A stretch of DNA of 33,871 bases from CAYMFD01 sp964389475 (GTDB lineage Bacteria > Bacteroidota > Bacteroidia > Chitinophagales > Saprospiraceae): assembly GCA_964389475.1 (NCBI GenBank), contig CAYMFD010000029.1, positions 1 through 33,871 of the forward strand. The letters run 5' to 3'. Both the position numbers and the translations under genes were made by a program. This document shows positions 26,857-33,871 of this stretch, piece after piece. The stretch's first letter is position 1. Every line of letters begins with the position of its first letter. The notes beneath the pieces are model-generated. The model saw only the letters and a program-made list of their open reading frames with translations, was not told the origin of the DNA and searched no databases.

Positions 26857-27954
26857 TTAACCTTCAACTTGTGGCTTTGGTTTTCTCTCCGCTAGATCTA
26901 GCGTGACACTAAAGATATTACTGACGAGGACACCAGAAACGTTACCAATGTTGGTCAAAGCATAATCTATCTGTAAACGGCCCAACTTGATACCTAGACC
27001 TAGGTTAGGCTGTACCTCCCAGGCTGTATCTGTGACAATCGCACTATTGAGAACTCGCTGTATATTGCCAAAACCACCTCGCAGAAAGACGAGATCTTTA
27101 AAGCCAAACTCTAGTCCTAGGGTCGGCTCGATAGCTATCTTATCAGAAGAAATCAATGCCGCCGCTCTACCGTCTGTACTGATATTGAGATTGAGCTCCG
27201 TCAAAAATGAGAAGTCCCGAAATGACTGCTTATTAGCCACTGCAAATACAAGTCTCGGTAAAGCTATCTCCGTGCTACTTATGGGTATGTCATTGTCGGT
27301 CGCGGCAAAGACCGCCTTCTCATCCTCATCAAGGTCAAAGCTCCAAGCATTAAAAGTACTTGTTATATCACGGCCCATCAATGCTAGTCTCCAGCTGCCA
27401 GAGGTATACCTAATACCTAGATCGGCACCAAAACCGATAGAGCTACCAAAATCACCAATCACTCGCCTGATGACCTTTATATTACCGCCGATCGACCACT
27501 TGCTGTCGGTGCCAAGGTAACGGGCATAGCTACCCATGATAGCGTAGTCCACATTACTAAACTCCGTCACATTATCAAAATCGACGGTACCATCAGGCTG
27601 TACTAGGTTAAGCGTATTAGGTATCTGATCTACACCCATCCTGATATAGGTAAGGGCTGCATACGACCGACGATCCTTGAGTCGCTTAGCGATGGCTCCA
27701 TGGTCATAGTTGGCTATGCCGCCAAACCACGCGGCATGCATCACAGACACCTGCATAGGAGCATCTATCTCGACCAGGCCGGCAGGATTCCAGTATGCAG
27801 AGGTCACATCAGCCTCTGATGCCACGACACTACCGAACATACCGTGAGCTCTCGCACCCACACCTATATTTAAAAACTCGTTGACAAATTTAGTCTGTGC
27901 CATACTCGACATAGCGAGCATTAGAAGACTTATAAAAAGAAAAAACCTGACCAT
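26857..27954 (-). CDS. PorV/PorQ-family outer-membrane barrel protein
   Basis: 365 residues. Signal peptide MVRFFLFISLLMLAMSSMAQ is followed by the family's start: FVNEFLNIGVGARAHGMFG, then ADVTSAYWNPAGL. This FadL-like barrel family includes PorV (which carries T9SS cargo to the attachment complex) and PorQ. Which one this is, or whether it is a further paralogue, cannot be told without a tree. The C-terminus reads NIFSVTLDLAERKPKPQVEG, with a short hydrophilic tail. A -7 box (TAACTTTG) ends seven bases before the ATG. It is divergent from rlmI. Confidence 0.88.
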   Translation of the reverse strand: MVRFFLFISLLMLAMSSMAQTKFVNEFLNIGVGARAHGMFGSVVASEADVTSAYWNPAGLVEIDAPMQVSVMHAAWFGGIANYDHGAIAKRLKDRRSYAALTYIRMGVDQIPNTLNLVQPDGTVDFDNVTEFSNVDYAIMGSYARYLGTDSKWSIGGNIKVIRRVIGDFGSSIGFGADLGIRYTSGSWRLALMGRDITSTFNAWSFDLDEDEKAVFAATDNDIPISSTEIALPRLVFAVANKQSFRDFSFLTELNLNISTDGRAAALISSDKIAIEPTLGLEFGFKDLVFLRGGFGNIQRVLNSAIVTDTAWEVQPNLGLGIKLGRLQIDYALTNIGNVSGVLVSNIFSVTLDLAERKPKPQVEG

Positions 27955-27961
27955 AAGACTG

Positions 27962-27969
27962 CAAAGTTA
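27962..27969 (-). promoter_or_regulatory. -7 promoter box of the PorV/PorQ-family gene
   Basis: The minus strand reads TAACTTTG, an exact TAnnTTTG match, seven bases upstream of the ATG at 27954. It predicts a leaderless or very short-leader transcript. The divergent rlmI gene begins at 28038 and has a one-mismatch box (TACCTTCG, 28026-28033). Confidence 0.45.
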
Positions 27970-28037
27970 GACCTAAAACGCAATTAGTAGCACACTATTG
28001 CTAAGGTCTCCTGTCGATGTAATCGTACCTTCGAGCA

Positions 28038-29216
28038 ATGGAAGACATTATACTACGAAAAGGAAGAGAGCGAGCTGTAGCTAGAAAACACCCCTGGATC
28101 TTTAGTAGAGGCATCTACTCCGACTGCAGTAAGCTCAAGGATGGCGACCATGTACGGATCAGTAACGCCAAGGATGAAGTCATCGGTGTGGGCCACTTTC
28201 AGCATGGTAGTATCGCAGTACGGATGCTCGCCTGGAGGGACGTAGCTATAGACCAGGCGTACTACAACGATAGAGTCAAACAAGCCTACGAACTGCGTAT
28301 GGCGATAGGCGTACTTACCGATACTACCAATACCTACCGCCTCATACACGGCGAGGGTGACCACCTACCTGGCCTGATCGTAGACGTCTACCACGATACA
28401 GTCGTCATCCAGTGCCACAGCATAGGTATGTATCGAGACATCGATAGGATCAAGGCTGCCCTCCAGGCTACGCTAGGCGATGCCGCACCTCACATCTACT
28501 GCAAGAGCCAAAGTACCCTACCTAAGAACTATGACGCTACCGATGCAGATCGATGGCTAGACGAAGCACGACCTATGCCCGTCGCAGTATCAGAAAATGG
28601 CGTCTCGTTTAATGTAAACGTAGAAACGGGACAGAAGACAGGCTTCTTCCTAGACCAGCGCCATAACCGTGAGCTGCTTAGAACCTACAGTAAGGGCAAG
28701 TCTATCTTAAACTGCTTTTGCTACACCGGCGGATTCAGCCTATATGCCCTCGACGGGGGTGCTCAATCCGTCACAAGCATCGATGTCTCTGCAAAGGCAA
28801 TGGCTATGCTACAGGAAACATCCGATCAAGGTGGCTACGGAGAGCGACACCACCTTATCACGGCCAATGTACTCGAGCATCTCACCGAAAACAGCGATGA
28901 TGCTTACGATATCGTGGTAATAGATCCACCTGCCTTTGCTAAGCGCATCAACAAGCGACACAATGCCATCCAGGCCTACAAAAGACTCAATACCCTAGCT
29001 ATAGCCAATATCAAAAAAGGAGGACTGCTATTTACCTTTAGCTGCTCGCAGGTGGTCGATCATCAGATGTTTTACGATACCGTAGTAGCAGCATGTATAG
29101 AGTCTGGTCGCGAGGCCCGTATCATACACCGGCTATCGCAGGGGCCGGATCATCCTGTCAATGCTTTTCACAATGAAGGCAGCTATCTCAAGGGCCTAGT
29201 GCTTTACATTAGCTAG
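28038..29216 (+). CDS. rlmI: 23S rRNA (cytosine-C5) methyltransferase, RlmI family
   Basis: 392 residues, full length for the family. An N-terminal PUA-like RNA-binding domain (ILRKGRERAVARKHPWIFSRGI) is followed by a Rossmann methyltransferase domain: SAM motif I region NCFCYTGGFSLYALDGGA near residue 225, the VIDPPAFAK motif near residue 295, and the catalytic cysteine Cys336 in FSCSQVV. RlmI methylates C1962 (E. coli numbering) of 23S rRNA with SAM as donor; other RlmI-like members may have different targets. The gene stands alone on the plus strand, divergent from the PorV/PorQ-family gene and convergent with the GHMP kinase gene. Confidence 0.92.
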   Translation: MEDIILRKGRERAVARKHPWIFSRGIYSDCSKLKDGDHVRISNAKDEVIGVGHFQHGSIAVRMLAWRDVAIDQAYYNDRVKQAYELRMAIGVLTDTTNTYRLIHGEGDHLPGLIVDVYHDTVVIQCHSIGMYRDIDRIKAALQATLGDAAPHIYCKSQSTLPKNYDATDADRWLDEARPMPVAVSENGVSFNVNVETGQKTGFFLDQRHNRELLRTYSKGKSILNCFCYTGGFSLYALDGGAQSVTSIDVSAKAMAMLQETSDQGGYGERHHLITANVLEHLTENSDDAYDIVVIDPPAFAKRINKRHNAIQAYKRLNTLAIANIKKGGLLFTFSCSQVVDHQMFYDTVVAACIESGREARIIHRLSQGPDHPVNAFHNEGSYLKGLVLYIS

Positions 29217-29232
29217 TCGAAAGGGACAAAAG

Positions 29233-30099
29233 TTAGAGCGACACTATATCCAGGTCGGGCATAGCTATGTCAGATATACCCAACTCCCGCCATACCAATA
29301 TATAACCACCACCGCCAGCACCACATAGCTTGGGTGCAATGGTATCGGTATCTAGGGTTTGTGACCACCAGTGCATGAGATCATCTGGTATAAGTTCAGA
29401 GAGTCTATTGTACTGCATTTCGCTGATCCTATTAGCATACTGCTTGAGCTTATTACTATCACCGTCGAGCAGGGCAGCAATAGCTAAGTCTTGGCTAGAC
29501 TTGACATCTTCCATTCGTTGACCGAAAACAGGGTCAGAAAACAAACGAGCCTTATACCACTCGACCAGTGGCTTGGTAGAGCGGGCTTGACCCGTATCTA
29601 GCAAGTGATAGTGCCCTAACACACCACTTGGCAAGTCCACTTGCTGGAGGTCTTGACCTACCTTCATAATGGCACTATCGGTAAGGGATACCAATGGGTC
29701 GATACCACTAGATGTACCATGATAAAAGCCCTCTATAGCAGATAAGCGATCCCGTACCTGAGTCAGAGATAGATCCTTACCGTCACCGTAGCGGTCATAA
29801 ATCGCTGCTACTACGCTGCCGCTACTACCAGCTCCATAACCTATAGGTATAGAAGAGGGCAAGTACCATCCGTCAGTCACGTCCCTAGACAGACGATCGA
29901 CATCCAGCCACTCATCGAAAACATCTCTATGTGTGCTTAGAAAGGAGGAAAGCGCTTCTAATGCTGTATCTACTCTATCGCTTAACGACCATTCACATGA
30001 CTTGCGCATCAGTGGGACGGCCACGGCACGACCACCGTCAAGTACAGTATACTCACCATACAACAGAACCTTACCGCTATATGCTCTCGGTGGTGTCAC
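29233..30099 (-). CDS. GHMP kinase, mevalonate-kinase type
   Basis: 288 residues with a GTG start (30099), eight bases after the stop of the TPR/PD40 gene. The GHMP signature is intact: the N-terminal GKVLLYGEYTVLDGGRA, the ATP-binding loop PIGYGAGSSGSVVAAI (85-100), catalytic Asp134 in HGTSSGIDPLVS, and the C-terminal glycine motif KLCGAGGGGYILV. This most resembles mevalonate kinase, which phosphorylates mevalonate in the isoprenoid pathway used by many Bacteroidota. Phosphomevalonate kinase or another GHMP function cannot be excluded, so no symbol is given. No other mevalonate-pathway gene is in the window. It is the last gene of the E2-TPR/PD40-kinase unit. Confidence 0.85.
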   Translation of the reverse strand: MTPPRAYSGKVLLYGEYTVLDGGRAVAVPLMRKSCEWSLSDRVDTALEALSSFLSTHRDVFDEWLDVDRLSRDVTDGWYLPSSIPIGYGAGSSGSVVAAIYDRYGDGKDLSLTQVRDRLSAIEGFYHGTSSGIDPLVSLTDSAIMKVGQDLQQVDLPSGVLGHYHLLDTGQARSTKPLVEWYKARLFSDPVFGQRMEDVKSSQDLAIAALLDGDSNKLKQYANRISEMQYNRLSELIPDDLMHWWSQTLDTDTIAPKLCGAGGGGYILVWRELGISDIAMPDLDIVSL

Positions 30100-30107
30100 A
30101 GCGCAAA

Positions 30108-32174
30108 TTATTTGTCGTCTAGATAATACTGTAACTCGGGCATCTGTGGTGCTAGCTCCACGATACGGTCATAACTCAGAGGCATACCTTGCATAAAAGG
30201 CAAGATGGTTGCCTCAGCGACTGGCTCTGCTCGCAAAAGTCTATTTTTTACACGCCTGGCATCTTGATAAGATCTAGTAGGCCCCGCATGTATGCGGTAG
30301 GCTTCTTGGCTTGGGTCTTTGCTGATTGTACACTCAAACTCAGCAAGAATATTGCTTTGCAGCATCTGCGTCACTGATCTATATAAAACCTTAAACGTCA
30401 GCCCCTCTACCTCAGCCTGTGCGGGATCAAGGTGTAAGGGTTCGAGGACTTCACTTTGTGACCATAGTGAGGGCGAAAATGAGTACTGCGCATCGCTGCT
30501 AGGTAGTCCCTCAATAAAGATACTCGTTGCAGGCACACCCTTGGCGAGTAGGCCTTTTACAATTTCTTCCCCTTGCTTTAATGCGAAGAAAATCTCTCTC
30601 GAATAGTCGCCTAGCTTAGGCACCTTACTCCTTATCAAGACCTGCGTACCAGGATAGACGAGTATAGCATCTGCAATTGTGGCTATCGTCTTCTTTACTT
30701 TAGGATCAGATAGACCAACTGTACCGTCGTATGTCTGTAATGGCATTACGATCTCCTTCGTAGGTAGAGGTGTATCCTGGGCATCTGCGATCACAACCGG
30801 ATCAGCACTTATAGAGTCTACTGCTGAAGGCTCAGAAGCTAGGCGCTGGTCAAGAACTAGCAAATCGCGATCGAACCTCTCGATAGACTCCTTGAGATAT
30901 ATAAAGTATAAATCGTAGCCACCATAGCCTCCTCCCCTATTACTTGAGATCATAGCCTTACTACCATCAGGAGAGAGTGCAAAACCGATATCATCACCAG
31001 ATGAGTTAATCGGTGCTAATAGATTCTCGGCAGGGCTCCATGTGCGGCTCTCAAGTGAGAATCGTTGTTTGAAAATATCTAAACCACCACTTGAGCTCGG
31101 TCGGTCAGAGGCATAGAATAACTGCAAACCATCAACAGTCATAAACCCTCCTACCTCGTCAAATGCTGAGTTAATACTCGGACCTAGGTTAATGGGTTCA
31201 GACCAGGTAGAATCGCTCAGGGCTGTGACCCACAGATCATAACCACCGTAGCCACCCTCTCGCATACTACTAAATAGAAGAATCGTGTCGTGTACGAGCT
31301 GGATATCTCTATCACCAGCACTTGGCACTACCGGTAATTCGATAGGGAGCGGATAGTAGTCAATAGACCTATCCATTGTGAATGTATCTGACAGTAACTG
31401 AGCTCCCCGACTACCTTGATCCTTGACAAAGAGTAAGACTTCGCCGCTTGCATTAAAGGCGCTTACGAAATCATGAGCACTACTATTAAGCAGTGGAGCG
31501 ATAGGAGCCACGCTAGCGTAACCTCCATTATTAATATCTAGTCGATACATGTCATGGTAGTACTTACCCAGCTTCTGATCCTTGAGTCCTTCTGCATTTC
31601 TGAGGCCACCCACAGCACCGGGCCTATTACTGCTGAAGTAGTATCGATCAGGGTGATTCTGGCTCGTAAGTGGTAAGATGTCATCTCCACTCGAGTTGAC
31701 GACCGCTCCTAGATTTTCAGCATACCCATATTGATCCAGATAGCTGTACTTGATGGCCGACTGACAGTGAAGCAGAGTGAGCATAATCTCTTGTCGCTCT
31801 GCGTTATCTACATCTACGGATCCTAAATAATACTTGTAGGTCTCAGCAGCTTCTTCGTAGTTGCCAGATAAGAACTGTGCCTCGGCAAGTGTACGGATCA
31901 TCTCACCATCTTCAGGAAGATCTTGAAGATATGATTGTAGTAATGGCACGGCAGCAGCTGACTGACCTCGCCTAGTAAAAGCGACAGCCAGCATCCTCAC
32001 GGCCTTATCATACTTCTGCACCTCATCGATCTCGATCAATGACTCTATGACTTTCTGATAGTCCTCTAGCTCGTAGTAAAGCTGTGCCTGCTTGATCAAG
32101 CCCCGCTGAGCGGTCAGCGACGCCGTAGCAAACAACAGAATGCTGCATGCAATCAATAATCGAGAAGCCCTCAC
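30108..32174 (-). CDS. TPR and PD40-propeller envelope protein with OmpA-like and SPOR-like C-terminal regions
   Basis: 688 residues with a GTG start at 32174 that overlaps the E2 stop (TAGTG). Signal peptide MRASRLLIACSILLFATASLTAQ. TPR-like helices span ~25-140 (QAQLYYELEDYQKVIESL, AEAQFLSGNYEEAAETYKYY). PD40/WD-like propeller blades span ~170-440 (YYFSSNRPG, LFSSMREGGYGGYDLWV, LFYASDRPSSSGGLDIF, ISSNRGGGYGGYDLYF). Residues ~480-560 look like a degenerate OmpA peptidoglycan-binding domain (EEIVKGLLAKGVPATSIFIEGL), and ~625-670 look like SPOR (AYRIHAGPTRSYQDARRVKNRLL). The layout recalls PorE-type T9SS accessory proteins, but PorE is a lipoprotein and this has no lipobox. The role is likely envelope or peptidoglycan anchoring. 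The last two domain calls are weak. Confidence 0.8.
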   Translation of the reverse strand: MRASRLLIACSILLFATASLTAQRGLIKQAQLYYELEDYQKVIESLIEIDEVQKYDKAVRMLAVAFTRRGQSAAAVPLLQSYLQDLPEDGEMIRTLAEAQFLSGNYEEAAETYKYYLGSVDVDNAERQEIMLTLLHCQSAIKYSYLDQYGYAENLGAVVNSSGDDILPLTSQNHPDRYYFSSNRPGAVGGLRNAEGLKDQKLGKYYHDMYRLDINNGGYASVAPIAPLLNSSAHDFVSAFNASGEVLLFVKDQGSRGAQLLSDTFTMDRSIDYYPLPIELPVVPSAGDRDIQLVHDTILLFSSMREGGYGGYDLWVTALSDSTWSEPINLGPSINSAFDEVGGFMTVDGLQLFYASDRPSSSGGLDIFKQRFSLESRTWSPAENLLAPINSSGDDIGFALSPDGSKAMISSNRGGGYGGYDLYFIYLKESIERFDRDLLVLDQRLASEPSAVDSISADPVVIADAQDTPLPTKEIVMPLQTYDGTVGLSDPKVKKTIATIADAILVYPGTQVLIRSKVPKLGDYSREIFFALKQGEEIVKGLLAKGVPATSIFIEGLPSSDAQYSFSPSLWSQSEVLEPLHLDPAQAEVEGLTFKVLYRSVTQMLQSNILAEFECTISKDPSQEAYRIHAGPTRSYQDARRVKNRLLRAEPVAEATILPFMQGMPLSYDRIVELAPQMPELQYYLDDK

Positions 32175-33517
32175 TATATCTCCTGTGTATGATCAAACTG
32201 CTCCAAGTAGTCACCCACACGCCTCACAAACGAACCTCCTAGGAAGCCGTCAACAACACGGTGATCATAACTATGCGATAAGAACATCATGTGTCTGACA
32301 GCAATAAGATCTCCAAACTCCGTCTCAACGACAGCAGGCTTCTTTCTGATAGCCCCGACAGCCATGATAGCTACTTGAGGCTGGTTGATGATAGGCGTAC
32401 CTAGTACATTACCAAATGTACCGACGTTGGTCAGCGTATACGTACCACCTTGTATCTCTTCCGGCTTGAGTTTGTTGGCCCTTGCCCTAGCTGCTAGATC
32501 GTTAACCCTTCGAGTAAGGCCTACTAGGTTAAGCTGATCTGCATTCTTTATCACTGGCACTATCAGGTTGCCGCTAGGCAATGCTGCAGCCATCCCGATA
32601 TTGATATCCTTCTTGACAATTATGTTATCGCCATCTACAGAGACGTTGATCATTGGAAAATCACGTATCGCCTTAGCGACAGCTTCCATGAAGATCGGAG
32701 TAAACGTGATCTTCTCACCATATTTCTCTTGAAACTTCTTCTTATTCTTATTTCGCCAGTTGACAATGTTCGTTACATCTGCCTCGACGAAAGAGGTTAC
32801 GTGCGGACTCGTGTGCTTACTGTCCACCATATGCTTGGCGATAAGCTTACGCATACGATCCATCTGTATGATCTCTGTACCGCCATTAGATGATACGGTA
32901 GACGCCACTGCTGCTCTAACAGCAGCCGCAGGTGATGGTGATGCGACACTAGGTGCAGCCGCAACCTTGGTCTGGGCTCCTCTAGTGCTGATGTAAGCAA
33001 GTATATCTTTCTTAGTTACTCGTCCATCCCTTCCTGATCCAGGGATAACTTCTAGCTCACTAGAGGAGATACCCTCCTTGCTCGCGATAGACCTCACCAG
33101 CGGGCTATAAAACCTGTCCGACGACGTACTGGCGGCACGACTGGCGGGAGCCTCCGATGGGGCTTCACTCTTAAGGGGTGCTTCAAGGGAGGCAATAACC
33201 GTTTCGGCTTTTGCATCGGGCTCAGCTTTTGCAGGACTTTCACTTGCAACCGCTGGAGACGCTTCTGCACCAGAGCCATCCGTCTCAATGATCGCGATTA
33301 CCTCACCTACTGCTACTGTCGTATCTGCTTGATACCGCACCTCGGTAATCACACCGCTTACAGGAGAAGGGATCTCACTGTCGACCTTATCAGTAGCTAT
33401 CTCAACGATAGTCTCATCAACATCTACAGTATCTCCCACATCTTTTACCCAATTTAAAATGGTCGCTTCTATAATCGACTCGCCCATCTTAGGCATTATC
33501 AACTCGACTTTGGCCAT
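32174..33517 (-). CDS. 2-oxoacid dehydrogenase complex E2 (lipoyl acyltransferase)
   Basis: 447 residues in the usual order: lipoyl domain (~1-78) with the lipoylated Lys44 in EIATDKVDSE, an Ala/Pro/Glu-rich linker, a peripheral subunit-binding domain (136-175, RFYSPLVRSIASKEGI ... GRDGRVTKKDILAYI), a second linker, and the catalytic acyltransferase domain with His419 and Asp423 in YDHRVVDGF. It transfers the acyl group from E1 to CoA. Branched-chain, pyruvate and 2-oxoglutarate E2s look alike; the MAKVELIMPKMGESI start favours the branched-chain or general type common in Bacteroidota, but I give no symbol. No E1 or E3 gene is in the window. It heads a three-gene unit. Confidence 0.95.
   Translation of the reverse strand: MAKVELIMPKMGESIIEATILNWVKDVGDTVDVDETIVEIATDKVDSEIPSPVSGVITEVRYQADTTVAVGEVIAIIETDGSGAEASPAVASESPAKAEPDAKAETVIASLEAPLKSEAPSEAPASRAASTSSDRFYSPLVRSIASKEGISSSELEVIPGSGRDGRVTKKDILAYISTRGAQTKVAAAPSVASPSPAAAVRAAVASTVSSNGGTEIIQMDRMRKLIAKHMVDSKHTSPHVTSFVEADVTNIVNWRNKNKKKFQEKYGEKITFTPIFMEAVAKAIRDFPMINVSVDGDNIIVKKDINIGMAAALPSGNLIVPVIKNADQLNLVGLTRRVNDLAARARANKLKPEEIQGGTYTLTNVGTFGNVLGTPIINQPQVAIMAVGAIRKKPAVVETEFGDLIAVRHMMFLSHSYDHRVVDGFLGGSFVRRVGDYLEQFDHTQEI
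32180..32184 (-). promoter_or_regulatory. Shine-Dalgarno-like site for the GTG-started TPR/PD40 gene
   Basis: The minus strand reads AGGAG, then five bases, then the GTG start at 32174. Good Shine-Dalgarno sites are rare in this window, so this one supports the unusual GTG start inside the end of the E2 gene and suggests coupled translation. Confidence 0.5.
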
Positions 33518-33589
33518 ATGTTACTATTCTTTTTGTGCTACACTAGAAGTGCTACAATAAACATTACTGGTTGGTTCTTTACTGGGCTA

Positions 33590-33597
33590 CAAAATTA
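33590..33597 (-). promoter_or_regulatory. -7 promoter box of the E2-TPR/PD40-kinase unit
   Basis: The minus strand reads TAATTTTG, matching TAnnTTTG, 72 bases before the E2 ATG, predicting a leader of ~66 bases. No clear -33 element was seen. The remaining bases of 33518-33740 hold nothing else I recognise. Confidence 0.35.
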
Positions 33598-33740
33598 AGA
33601 TTAATAGTCTAGTGTGCTTGATGTATACCGTCATGTTAATTACTACCTACGATTACACACTCATATTAATCACTTATACAAAGCCTTGCTAACATCGTAT
33701 AGCGAGTAGAAGCGCAACAGACCCTACTTATTGTAGACTG

Positions 33741-33775
33741 AAAAACAGAAAGGGCGAGTACAGTTGTACTCGCCC
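33741..33775 (-). terminator. Rho-independent terminator of the gene at the right edge
   Basis: A perfect stem GGGCGAGTAC/GTACTCGCCC (52-61 paired with 66-75 of the 33,700s, loop AGTT) is followed on the minus strand by TTTCTGTTTTT. It lies 41 bases past a minus-strand stop codon at 33816-33818. Confidence 0.8.
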
Positions 33776-33815
33776 CTTAAGGATTATGGTTAATAAATAA
33801 CCTATGTCTATCTGC

Positions 33816-33871
33816 CTAGTCTAGAATCGTATCACACCGATACGTGATCACTTGCTTACGCAAGATCTCAC
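33816..33871 (-). CDS. Last codons of a minus-strand gene entering from the right edge
   Basis: The minus-strand frame is open from the window's edge to a TAG at 33816-33818, ending EILRKQVITYRCDTILD. Only 17-18 codons are visible, so neither the product nor the gene itself is certain. The support is the strong terminator 41 bases downstream on the same strand. Confidence 0.4.
   Translation of the reverse strand, partial: EILRKQVITYRCDTILD

Noticed and set aside
26857..27954. Calling the barrel protein PorV itself
   Set aside because: The N-terminal block is shared by PorV, PorQ and paralogues; the window gives no way to tell them apart.
28053..28364. A 103-codon minus-strand frame opposite the start of rlmI
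   Set aside because: It is the antisense shadow of a well-supported methyltransferase gene.
32174..33517. Naming the E2 as sucB/odhB or pdhC
   Set aside because: The motifs are shared by all E2 types and no E1 or E3 gene is in the window to decide.
1..33871. CRISPR arrays, insertion sequences, tRNA or rRNA genes, phage genes
   Set aside because: No regular short repeats with spacers, no transposase or integrase, no terminal inverted repeats and no tRNA-like clover-leaf were seen; internal repetition is within protein domains.

Overview
This window looks like a chromosomal segment of a Bacteroidota bacterium, most likely a Saprospiria / Lewinella-like lineage. The reasons are type IX secretion (T9SS) sorting domains of both type A and type B, PorP/SprF- and PorV/PorQ-family proteins, SprB, HYR-like and cohesin/dockerin modules, DUF6702, a mevalonate-pathway kinase, near absence of Shine-Dalgarno sequences, and several matches to the Bacteroidota -7 promoter box TAnnTTTG. 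This is inference from gene content; no rRNA or tRNA gene is visible.

Region by region. Bases 1-13,600 (minus strand) are a cell-surface region. It holds the 5' part of a giant secreted CUB/HYR-like protein that runs off the left edge, a small secreted unknown protein, a PorP/SprF protein placed directly downstream of a triple-cohesin/SprB-repeat protein with a type B sorting domain, and a 1346-residue HYR protein carrying a dockerin-like region, one cohesin-like domain and a type A sorting domain. After these come an orphan NarL/LuxR response regulator, a two-TM protein and a DUF6702 protein. Bases 14,200-17,232 (plus) are a tightly overlapping operon: secreted M43 metalloprotease, YkgJ-type cysteine-cluster protein, alpha/beta hydrolase. 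It converges on and overlaps a minus-strand gene for a ~1140-residue probable outer-membrane barrel. Bases 20,800-26,183 (plus) hold a T9SS-exported animal-type heme peroxidase whose proximal heme histidine appears to be Ser, then polA and a small zinc-ribbon protein. Bases 26,193-33,517 hold a LON-domain protein and a PorV/PorQ-family protein (minus), rlmI (plus), and a minus-strand operon of a 2-oxoacid dehydrogenase E2, a TPR/PD40/OmpA-SPOR-like envelope protein and a mevalonate-kinase-type GHMP kinase. A terminator and the last codons of another minus-strand gene lie at the right edge.

How it fits together. About half of the window encodes proteins that would be exported by the T9SS. The most interesting combination is two neighbouring transcription units that encode cohesin-like domains (three plus one) and a dockerin-like region on cargo with different T9SS sorting classes, with a PorP/SprF partner in the same unit. 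This could be a non-cellulosomal cohesin-dockerin surface assembly. The proximal-His-less peroxidase is the second candidate for unusual biochemistry. The rest is mostly housekeeping (DNA polymerase I, rRNA methylation, isoprenoid precursor synthesis, 2-oxoacid oxidation).
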